Shown here one piece after another: positions 57,557-64,000 of a stretch of 64,000 bases of DNA. Within the stretch, counting starts at the first letter, position 1. Each line of letters starts with the position of its first letter. Source of the stretch: Stutzerimonas stutzeri (lineage in GTDB: Bacteria > Pseudomonadota > Gammaproteobacteria > Pseudomonadales > Pseudomonadaceae); NCBI RefSeq assembly GCF_024448985.1, contig NZ_JAMOII010000002.1:186001-250000 (forward strand), written 5' to 3'. The notes beneath the pieces were generated by a model. It was given only the letters and a program-made list of their open reading frames with translations, did not search any database and had not been told where the DNA came from. A program made the position numbers and the translations under genes.

Positions 57557-58087
57557 ATGCGCTCGATCATCCTGCCTCTTTTGCTGTGCGTCTCAACCCT
57601 CATTCAGGCGGCTCCGGACGAACTCGACTGGCTCGAATTGATGCCCGCCGAAGACCGCAAGGCGCTAGAGGAAATGCCAGAGATCGAACACGACTCCCCT
57701 GAGGCCGATGGTTTCAGCGATGAGGGTGGGCTCAAGCAAGGGCGGGGCTTACCCGAGGTCATGTATTCGGCCAAGACAGTGACATCGCTGAACGGCCAGC
57801 AGATCCGCCTCGGCGGTTATCCAGTGCCGCTGGAAACTGACAGCAGTGGCCGCAGCACCGAGTTCTTCCTAGTGCCATATCCGGGCGCCTGCATCCACGT
57901 TCCGCCGCCACCGCCCAATCAGATCGTGTTGGTTCGCTACCCGGCCGGCATCATGCTGGAAGACATCTATGCGCCCTTGTGGGTGGACGGCACGCTGCGG
58001 ATCGAGCCGGTCAGCAATGATCTGGCCGACGCGGCATACGCACTAACTGCCGCAAACGTGGCGCTGGTGGACGAGAGCGACTTTTGA
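57557..58087 (+). CDS. DUF3299 domain exported protein
   Basis: 176 residues with a signal peptide (1-19, CVSTLIQAA). The mature protein contains QIRLGGYPVPLETD, EFFLVPYPGACIHVPPPPPN and VDGTLRIEPV, the DUF3299 pattern. Function unknown; some relatives are encoded near ABC permease complexes, but none is here. The damaged glycosylase gene starts ten bases after its stop. Confidence 0.83.
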   Translation: MRSIILPLLLCVSTLIQAAPDELDWLELMPAEDRKALEEMPEIEHDSPEADGFSDEGGLKQGRGLPEVMYSAKTVTSLNGQQIRLGGYPVPLETDSSGRSTEFFLVPYPGACIHVPPPPPNQIVLVRYPAGIMLEDIYAPLWVDGTLRIEPVSNDLADAAYALTAANVALVDESDF

Positions 58088-58096
58088 ACGAGGCCA

Positions 58097-58782
58097 ATGC
58101 CAGTGACTGTGAATCAGGGGCAACGCCAGGCTTTTCGCGAACTCGCCGCACAGACCGAGGGCATCGACGTCGAGGTCTACCAGCGCTTCGACAAGGATCC
58201 GCTCGAGCCGATCATCGGCCTGGGCGACGCCGATGCGCCGATCGCCTTCTTCGGTCGCGATCGGGGCGCGAGGAGGTTCGCTATGGCGAGCCGTTCATCG
58301 GCAGCGGCGGGCAGCTGGTGCGCAAGGTGCTCTACCGGCACCTGCATGGCGAGGAGATGCCGGACTTCGAAGCCGGGCGTGCGCTCAGTGAAAGGTTCTT
58401 CTGGATCAACACCGTGCCGTACAAGCCAATCGGCAACAAAGCCTGGTCGATGAAGATCAAGCGCCGTTTTCACCCGCAGATGCGCCAGCTGTTGGTCGAA
58501 AGCTGGAACGGCGAGGCGATCATCACTCTGGGCCGCGAAGCCTTCCTCTGGTTCGGCATCGATCAGCCCGCCGAGGTACGCCAGCGTCTCGAGCGGTTCT
58601 GGCAGAGCGAGAACCGTTTCAGCGCCTCTATCGAGATTGAGCTGCAGGCCGAGGACGGTGCGAAGCGCGCCTTTAAGCTTTATCCATTGCCGCATCCGTC
58701 ACCGCTGAACCAGACCTGGTTCAAGCGGTTTCCTGCACTGCTCGAAGCGCGGCTGGTACTGCTGGATTCCGAATCGCGGTAA
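58097..58782 (+). pseudogene. Uracil-DNA glycosylase family gene, frameshifted
   Basis: The N-terminal frame from ATG 58097 reads to IAFFGRD at about 58260; the family continuation (GREEVRYGEPFIGSGGQLV and on to LYPLPHPSPLNQTWFKRF) lies in another frame to 58782. Inserting one C after GAT (58259-58261) would restore FFGRDPGREE. So one base is missing in the run around 58261-58267, by mutation or sequencing error. The intact product would be about 230 residues, a DNA repair enzyme of the SMUG/UDG-4-like superfamily. Confidence 0.8.
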
Positions 58783-58784
58783 AC

Positions 58785-58883
58785 GTAGGGTGCGCTCTGC
58801 GCACCGAGATATCGAGATCAGAACGCGTTAGCTGAGCGGGGTTACCACTGAGCTCAGCATCGGTGCGCGGAGCGCACCCTACG
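58785..58883. repeat. Inverted pair of a third REP-like type (family C)
   Basis: GTAGGGTGCGCTCTGCGCAC (58785-58804) and its inverted counterpart GTGCGCGGAGCGCACCCTAC (58863-58882) flank about 58 bases. Same GTAGGGTG...CTAC frame as family B but a different core. Lies between the damaged glycosylase gene and the mutarotase gene. Confidence 0.7.
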
Positions 58884-58933
58884 AAGAGGGCCGGCAGTGG
58901 GCTCCATCCAGTGCCAAAGAAACGGGGTAGACC

Positions 58934-59830
58934 CTAGAGTGATTCGCTGCCGATGGAGACCGCAAGCGTATGGCTGGCGCCTGCGTTGAGAACGATCCGG
59001 TCGTCCATCGCATTGGCGGTTTCGATGCAGGCCATGCGCTGCCAGGCATCGTCGGCGAATTGCGACAGGCGCTGCGCCTTGGCAATCCACGGGTTCCACA
59101 GCACAGCTGAGCGCGAACCCTGGGTTTCCAGCGTGATTCGGCGATTCAGCTGCGGGTCGCGCAGGCTCAGCACCGGCGGCAGATCGAGATAGATGCGGTC
59201 GGTCTCGCCCTCGTAACGGAGGTCACCCTGTTGCTGACGTTGCTGCCAGTTTTCCAGGGTATCGATATAGCGACAGCCATCCAGGCCCTCCACCGACACC
59301 TGATGGATATCGCCGATGGCGAAGTAGGTGTGCAGCGCCTGGCTGAGGGCGACGGGTCGATCGCTCAGATTGCGGCTGATCAGCGCGATGTGCAGGCGCT
59401 CGTCGAGACGGACCTGCAGCTTCAGCTCTACCCTATGGGGCCAGCCGGGCAGCGCTCCCTGAGCCTGAGGACAAATGAATTCGAGGATAGCGGTGTCGCC
59501 TTCAGAGCCCTGTCGCTCCAGCTGCCAATCCAGGCTGCGTACCAGCCCGTGAAAAGGCGCTTCGGCTTCGCCCCGATACATCGCTTGCACATCTTCGGGG
59601 TTGCGCCCTAGATCGCCGAACCAGGGCCAGCAGATCGGCACGCCGCCGCGTACCGACTGGCCGTGCTGGAAGGCAGCTTCCTCGCTAAGCCAGATGATCG
59701 GCGGCGCATCGCCCTGGCGGTAGCTGAGTATCTGCGCGCCCTGCTCGGCGATCAGCAGTTCGTCGTCGCCACGGCGGATTAGCCAGCAGGCGAGTTGATC
59801 CTTTTCGATGCGTTGAATATCGACTGACAT
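58934..59830 (-). CDS. D-hexose-6-phosphate mutarotase
   Basis: 298 residues, aldose-1-epimerase-like fold. GAQILSYRQGDAPPIIWLS, GGVPICWPWFGD and HGLVRSLDWQL match YeaD-type glucose-6-phosphate 1-epimerases, with active-site histidine in the HTYF motif. It interconverts anomers of hexose phosphates. ATG 59830 chosen over a distant upstream start. Confidence 0.88.
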   Translation of the reverse strand: MSVDIQRIEKDQLACWLIRRGDDELLIAEQGAQILSYRQGDAPPIIWLSEEAAFQHGQSVRGGVPICWPWFGDLGRNPEDVQAMYRGEAEAPFHGLVRSLDWQLERQGSEGDTAILEFICPQAQGALPGWPHRVELKLQVRLDERLHIALISRNLSDRPVALSQALHTYFAIGDIHQVSVEGLDGCRYIDTLENWQQRQQQGDLRYEGETDRIYLDLPPVLSLRDPQLNRRITLETQGSRSAVLWNPWIAKAQRLSQFADDAWQRMACIETANAMDDRIVLNAGASHTLAVSIGSESL

Positions 59831-59897
59831 GGGCGATCTCGTGGTTGGTTCAGGTGTCCGTCTGACCGCGCGGATAGGGCAGGATTCAGCTGCGAAA

Positions 59898-59924
59898 GCC
59901 TCTTCGCCCCCTAGGCGAAGAGGC
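59898..59924 (-). terminator. Terminator of the amino acid ABC operon
   Basis: Perfect 11-bp stem GCCTCTTCGCC / GGCGAAGAGGC with a five-base loop, followed on the minus strand by TTTCG; 12 bases past the last permease gene. Confidence 0.75.
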
Positions 59925-59935
59925 ATGTATCGCGA

Positions 59936-60625
59936 TCAGCGCCCCTGGCAGGCATCCACCCGCAGCCAGCGCTCGATCAGCTTGAAGCCCTGCATCAGCA
60001 CGAAAGCGATGAGGAGATAGATGAGGCCAGCGGTGAGGAACATCTCCTCATGCATATAGGTGCGTGCGGCGATCTTGCGGGCCATGCCGGTCAGTTCCAG
60101 CAAGGTGATGGTGCTGGCCAGGGCGCTGGCCTTGAGCATTAGAATCACCTCGTTGCTGTAGGCCGGCAGGCCGATGCGTGCGGCGCGGGGCAGAATGATG
60201 TGCCAAAGGGCCTGGGGGCGAGACATGCCCAGCGCCCGCGCGGCTTCGACCTCGCCTGCCGGCACGTTCTGGATCGCGCCCCGCAGGATTTCGGCGATAT
60301 AGGCGGCGGTATGCAGTGTCATGGTAATGATCGCGCACCAGTAGGGGTCACGCAGATACGGCCAGAGCACGCTTTGGCGCACGGCCTCGAACTGCGCCAT
60401 GCCGTAATAGACGAGAAACAGCTGCACCAGCAACGGTGTACCGCGGAAAAAGAAGATGTACCCGTAAGGCAGCGCACGCACCGCAAGCATGCGCGAGGAC
60501 CGTGCGATGCCCAGCGGTAACGCGAGAATCAGCCCGGCTATGACCGAAACGCCGACCAGCTGCAGAGTGAGCCAGGCGCCTTCGAGAAAGTCTGGCAGCC
60601 ACTTGATGAATAATTCCCAGCTCAT
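59936..60625 (-). CDS. Polar amino acid ABC transporter permease (HisM-like)
   Basis: 229 residues, about five membrane helices with the permease EAA loop (EVEAARALGMSRPQALWHIILPRA). Forms the inner-membrane channel with the upstream HisQ-like permease. Overlaps that gene by four bases. Last gene of the operon. Confidence 0.9.
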   Translation of the reverse strand: MSWELFIKWLPDFLEGAWLTLQLVGVSVIAGLILALPLGIARSSRMLAVRALPYGYIFFFRGTPLLVQLFLVYYGMAQFEAVRQSVLWPYLRDPYWCAIITMTLHTAAYIAEILRGAIQNVPAGEVEAARALGMSRPQALWHIILPRAARIGLPAYSNEVILMLKASALASTITLLELTGMARKIAARTYMHEEMFLTAGLIYLLIAFVLMQGFKLIERWLRVDACQGR

Positions 60626-61317
60626 GCCGCGCTCCTGACAAAGCCGCGTCCGGCGCGTTTTTCGAGAAAGTACATGCCGGTCATGGCGATGACGGTCAGG
60701 CCGAGGTAGATGAAGGCGGCGACGACGAAGAAGGTGAAAGGCTCCTTGCTGGCGGTCACGGCGATCTGAGAGCTACGCATGATCTCTTCCAGTCCGATCA
60801 CCGAAACCAGCGCGGTGTCCTTCATCAGGATCATGAACAGGTTGCCCAGGCCGGGCAGGGCCAGGCGCCACATCTGCGGCAGGATCAGCCGCATGAAGAT
60901 ACGCCGCTTGCCCAGGCCCAGCGCCAGTCCCGCTTCGCGATGGCCTTTGGGAATGGCCAGCAGCGCGCCACGGAAGACCTCGGTGGCATAGGCGCCAAAA
61001 CACAGGCCGAGGGCGATGGTGCCGGCGACGAAGGGGCTGAGGGCCAGATTCTCGATGCCGAAGATCTCGCCGATGCCACGTACCAGGCCGATGGTGCCGA
61101 AATAGATCAGCAGCACCCAGAGCAGTTCGGGGATGCCGCGCACGATGGTCGAGTAGGTGCCGCCAATCCAGCGCAGCGTCGCGTATGGGGACGTCTTGGC
61201 GAGTGCGCCGAGCAGCCCGAGCACAAGGCCCAGGGCCAGGGCCGCGAGGGCCAGCTGAATGGTCATCCAGGTACCGGCGATCAACGCCGGACCGAATCCA
61301 TGAAGGTCGGGAATCAT
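60622..61317 (-). CDS. Polar amino acid ABC transporter permease (HisQ-like)
   Basis: 231 residues, five membrane helices and the EAA loop (GHREAGLALGLGKRRIFMRLILPQ). Pairs with the following HisM-like permease. Preceded by a hairpin between the binding-protein gene and this one, which should lower permease expression relative to the binding protein. Confidence 0.9.
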   Translation of the reverse strand: MIPDLHGFGPALIAGTWMTIQLALAALALGLVLGLLGALAKTSPYATLRWIGGTYSTIVRGIPELLWVLLIYFGTIGLVRGIGEIFGIENLALSPFVAGTIALGLCFGAYATEVFRGALLAIPKGHREAGLALGLGKRRIFMRLILPQMWRLALPGLGNLFMILMKDTALVSVIGLEEIMRSSQIAVTASKEPFTFFVVAAFIYLGLTVIAMTGMYFLEKRAGRGFVRSAA

Positions 61318-61330
61318 ATGGGCTCAAACA

Positions 61331-61368
61331 CCAAAGCCCGACCTACCAGTTCGGCGGTCGGGCTTCGG
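61331..61368 (-). terminator. Intercistronic hairpin in the ABC operon
   Basis: AAAGCCCGACC (61333-61343) pairs with GGTCGGGCTT (61356-61365), loop 12 bases. A partial terminator between the binding protein and permease genes is common in such operons. Confidence 0.55.
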
Positions 61369-61378
61369 TTCAGACGGA

Positions 61379-62134
61379 TCAGTAAATGTTGAAAGGGAAA
61401 TACTTGGCGTTGAGTTTCTCGTAAGTGCCGTCAGCGATGATTTCTTCCAGCGCCTTGTTCAGCTTCTCACGCAGTTCATCGTTGCCCTTGCGCACGGCCA
61501 TGGCGATCTTGTCGTCGTCGAATACCGGCTCGCCCTTGAATTCGAAGTTCTTGCCGGCATCGCTCTTGAGCCATTCCCACTGCACGAAGGAGTCGGCGAG
61601 GATGCCGTCGACGCGGCCGGAGGCCAGATCGAGATAGGCGTTTTCCTGGGTGTCGTAGAGTTTGATGTCGACCACGTCATCCATGTTGTCTTCCAGCCAT
61701 GTGCCGGCGATGGTTGCGCGCTGGGCGCCGATCACCTTGCCGTCCAGGTAGTCCTTGTCGGTCTTGAAGTCCACGGACTTGGGCGCCACGAACTGCAGTT
61801 TGTTGGTGTAGTAGTGGTCGGTGAAATCGACGGCGTTCTGCCGTTCCTCGGTGATCGACATGGACGCGGCGAGGAAGTCGAATTTGCCAGCGTTCAGGGC
61901 GGGAATGATTCCGTCCCAGTCGGAGGTGACCACTTCGCACTCGACTTCCATCTTGGCGCAGAGCGCATGGGCGACGTCCAGATCGAAGCCGACCACCTGG
62001 CCGCTGGCGTCGATCAGGTTGAAGGGCGGGTAGGCGCCTTCGGTGCCGATGCGTAGCTTGTCGGCGGCAAAGGCGTTGGCGCCGAGCATCAGCGTGGCGG
62101 CGGCAGTCAGCAGAATCTTCTTATAGCTTTTCAT
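61379..62134 (-). CDS. Periplasmic amino acid-binding protein (Lys/Arg/Orn/His type)
   Basis: 251 residues: signal peptide (1-23, GANAFAA), then the SBP_bac_3 fold starting DKLRIGTEGAYPPFNLID, with ligand-site DWDGIIPALNAGKFDFLAA and the arginine-containing switch AQRATIAGTW. Family members bind basic or polar amino acids; specificity cannot be read off. ATG 62134 has GGAG upstream; an ATG at 62149 shares a base with the ATPase stop. Confidence 0.9.
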   Translation of the reverse strand: MKSYKKILLTAAATLMLGANAFAADKLRIGTEGAYPPFNLIDASGQVVGFDLDVAHALCAKMEVECEVVTSDWDGIIPALNAGKFDFLAASMSITEERQNAVDFTDHYYTNKLQFVAPKSVDFKTDKDYLDGKVIGAQRATIAGTWLEDNMDDVVDIKLYDTQENAYLDLASGRVDGILADSFVQWEWLKSDAGKNFEFKGEPVFDDDKIAMAVRKGNDELREKLNKALEEIIADGTYEKLNAKYFPFNIY

Positions 62135-62148
62135 GCGGTGTTGCTCCA

Positions 62149-62922
62149 TTAGCGATGACTGGACATGAACTGTTTACAGCGTGCCGAGTTGGGGTTGTCG
62201 AACACCTGCTCCGGCGTTCCTTGCTCTTCGACCAGGCCCTGATGGAGAAAAACAACCTCACTGGATACCTGTTTGGCGAAGTTCATTTCATGGGTGACCA
62301 GCAGCATGGTGCGGCCCTCGTCGGCCAGCGACCGGATCACTGCAAGCACTTCTTGTACCATTTCCGGATCGAGAGCTGAGGTCGGCTCGTCGAACAGGAT
62401 CACCTTGGGTTGCATCGCCAGGGTGCGCGCAATCGCGGCCCGTTGCTGCTGACCGCCCGATAGCTGGTTCGGATAGACGTGGCGTTTGTCGGCGATGCCG
62501 ACCTTGGCCAGCAGCGCTTCGGCGGCTTCAGTGGCTTCGGCTTTGCTCTGGCCGAGCACTCGGCGCGGTGCCTCGATGATGTTGTCGAGCACACTCATGT
62601 GCGGCCAGAGATTGAAGTTCTGGAACACGAAGCCAAGCTTGCTGCGCATCTGGTTGATTTGCTTGGCGTCAGCCGCGACCAGGTCGCCGTCTTTGGCGCG
62701 CTTGAGGCGTAGCTGCTCCCCGGCGACGAGAATTTCGCCTTCGTTTGGGTTTTCCAGCAGATTGATGCAGCGCAGAAACGTCGACTTTCCGGAGCCGGAT
62801 GAGCCGAGGATAGAGATCACATCGCCGTCGCGCGCAGTCAATGAGATGCCCTTGAGTACTTCCAGATCGCCGTAACGCTTGTGCAGGTTGCGAATTTCCA
62901 GGGCGGGTATGGCCTCAGCCAT
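62149..62922 (-). CDS. Amino acid ABC transporter ATP-binding protein (HisP-like)
   Basis: 257 residues. Walker [14 protein letters not shown]-loop [13 protein letters not shown] signature LSGGQQQR, Walker [13 protein letters not shown] and switch His (VTHEM) are all intact. Powers uptake with the two permeases. First gene of the operon; ATG 62922 with GAGGAAG upstream. Confidence 0.93.
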   Translation of the reverse strand: MAEAIPALEIRNLHKRYGDLEVLKGISLTARDGDVISILGSSGSGKSTFLRCINLLENPNEGEILVAGEQLRLKRAKDGDLVAADAKQINQMRSKLGFVFQNFNLWPHMSVLDNIIEAPRRVLGQSKAEATEAAEALLAKVGIADKRHVYPNQLSGGQQQRAAIARTLAMQPKVILFDEPTSALDPEMVQEVLAVIRSLADEGRTMLLVTHEMNFAKQVSSEVVFLHQGLVEEQGTPEQVFDNPNSARCKQFMSSHR

Positions 62923-63057
62923 TGAGCTTCCTCTCTCGGACCAGCGCTTTGCCTGGTCTTTTCTGTGTAAATTGCGCTCCGGCCGACTGCTCGCCCTCCT
63001 GGCGAGGCGCAAACCTAGCATGGGCAGGGTCATGCGCCAAGCGTGGCGCCGCCACCG

Positions 63058-63083
63058 GAACGGTGACCGTTTGGTCACCGTTC
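63058..63083. promoter_or_regulatory. Perfect 11-4-11 inverted repeat upstream of the ABC operon
   Basis: GAACGGTGACC (63058-63068) and GGTCACCGTTC (63073-63083) around GTTT, 136 bases before the ATPase start and 73 beyond the BCCT stop. No T-run on either side, so it looks more like an operator (TetR/GntR-type TGACC...GGTCA) than a terminator. Confidence 0.5.
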
Positions 63084-63155
63084 GATGGACGGACTCTTGG
63101 TGGCGCGGCGAATCGTCCTGTATCTATATAGATGAACTTCCCCTGTTTTGCCGCC

Positions 63156-64000
63156 TCATGGCGTGGGTTTCGGTGCCTCGGGTTCGTTGCTGAGCATCTC
63201 GTCGTGTTCGCCCATCTTCCAGGGCAGGCTGCCGGGCGAGATATGCAGGAAATTCAGGTACTTCTCGAACTGGTCGAGTATGTCGCTGATGATGTCCTGC
63301 TGGTCGTAGCCGTAGACGTCGTAGGACTGACCGCCGCGACGCAGGAAGACCTCGGCGCGGTAGTACTGCTCGTCGGTGTCCGGATCCTCGGTGAGCACGA
63401 AGGACGGCATGGCATAGCCCACCAGGCGAATCTCATAGATGAAATCGACCTGATCCTCCTTGATCACTTCCAGATAGACCCGCGAATTGTGCTCGTCGGT
63501 ATGCACTTCGGCCGGCCAGTCCTGTTCGGCCAGAGCGCGTTGCACCCGGCGCATGCCCTTGAGCACGCTGGTGGCGATGAAGTTTTCCGCCTCTTCGCGG
63601 CTGGGGAAGTTGACCAGCCCGGCCAGACGCTTTTTCCACAGGCCCGGCCCGGCATTGCTGGCCAGTCGGCTGCCGTGCATGTGGGTCTGCAGGCTGACTT
63701 CGTGATGGCCCTCGATCACCAGTGCCCGCCACATGCCCAGCGCCGCGATGATCATGATGATGGCGAACGGCAGCGCGCTGGTGATCGCCATGGTCTGCAA
63801 AGCGCTCAGGCCTCCGGCCACCAGCAGGGCGATGGCGACGAAGCCCGCCGTGGTCGCCCAGAACACCCGCTGCCAGACGGGCGTCTGCGCCACGCCGCCA
63901 GCGGCCAGCGAGTCGATCACCAGCGCACCGGAGTCGGCCGAGGTGACGAAGAAGGTGGCGATCAGCACCACAGCGATGAACGAGGTGATGGCGCTTAGCG
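63156..64000 (-). CDS. betT: BCCT family transporter (BetT-like), C-terminal part
   Basis: 281 C-terminal residues are visible and the gene continues off the right edge. The first part holds the last BCCT membrane helices (FFVTSADSGALVIDSLAAGG, then GLSALQTMAITSALPFAIIM). It is followed by a long hydrophilic cytoplasmic tail (about 170 residues; FLHISPGSLPWKMGEHDEML) of the kind that senses osmolarity in BetT choline transporters. Substrate probably choline or a betaine. Confidence 0.82.
   Translation of the reverse strand, partial: LSAITSFIAVVLIATFFVTSADSGALVIDSLAAGGVAQTPVWQRVFWATTAGFVAIALLVAGGLSALQTMAITSALPFAIIMIIAALGMWRALVIEGHHEVSLQTHMHGSRLASNAGPGLWKKRLAGLVNFPSREEAENFIATSVLKGMRRVQRALAEQDWPAEVHTDEHNSRVYLEVIKEDQVDFIYEIRLVGYAMPSFVLTEDPDTDEQYYRAEVFLRRGGQSYDVYGYDQQDIISDILDQFEKYLNFLHISPGSLPWKMGEHDEMLSNEPEAPKPTP

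Overview
The window reads as ordinary chromosomal backbone of a GC-rich gammaproteobacterium of the Pseudomonas/Stutzerimonas (P. stutzeri-like) group. The evidence is the strong GC-rich third-position bias, the protein families, and a gene order (GspE-like ATPase, CYTH-CHAD, DUF47, pit, argE, argA, gshA, thioesterase, tex, ompR, envZ, rimK, rimB, hslR, hslO, pckA) that, from memory, matches P. aeruginosa PA5210 down to PA5192. No prophage, insertion sequence, CRISPR array, rRNA or tRNA was recognised. The genus assignment rests on recall of families and synteny, not on a search.

Layout. 1-5.1 kb: two divergent L,D-transpeptidase genes, an orphan PilB/GspE-type ATPase and a CYTH-CHAD protein. 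5.2-7.2 kb: phosphate transport pair (DUF47 + PiT). 7.3-14.5 kb: arginine and glutathione synthesis (argE, argA, gshA), a thioesterase and tex. 14.8-21.8 kb: ompR-envZ, rimB-rimK (ribosomal protein S6 glutamylation), hslR, hslO, pckA. 22-30.1 kb: nitroreductase, DUF2790 protein, RecQ-like helicase, Tat-exported aldo/keto reductase with an NTP/NDP-exchange-type transporter, a lipoprotein, a ribosome-associated HPF-like protein and a histidine phosphatase. 30.2-30.7 kb: a probable GacA-controlled Rsm-type small RNA beside a cold-shock gene. 31.2-37 kb: LysR regulator divergent from a fatty-acid oxidation-type operon (3-hydroxyacyl-CoA dehydrogenase, acyl-CoA dehydrogenase, iron alcohol dehydrogenase, thioesterase). 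37-46.2 kb: glycine-zipper protein, fdhD, two hybrid histidine kinases, yrfG, nudE-cysQ. 46.5-53.8 kb: asparaginase, alanine/glycine symporter and an HTH regulator; PaiB-like protein with a GNAT acetyltransferase; aspA divergent from a HypT-like LysR regulator. 53.8-59.8 kb: an unrecognised membrane protein, purE-purK behind a leader with a terminator hairpin, a GlsB-type membrane protein, a DUF3299 protein, a frameshifted uracil-DNA-glycosylase-family gene and a hexose-6-phosphate mutarotase. 59.9-64 kb: a polar amino acid ABC transporter and the C-terminal part of a BCCT (BetT-like) transporter.

Nitrogen and amino acid handling is a recurrent theme: arginine synthesis, asparaginase plus alanine symporter, aspartase, and a basic amino acid ABC importer. 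Two families of short palindromic (REP-like) elements are sprinkled between operons, and a third type occurs once. The most notable non-coding signals are the Rsm-like RNA (about 30300-30409), the purE leader (55453-55571) and several dyads near promoters. I did not find a wholly new multi-gene system. The Rsm-like RNA, the purE attenuator-like leader and the uncharacterised protein at 53.8-55.2 kb are the best leads.
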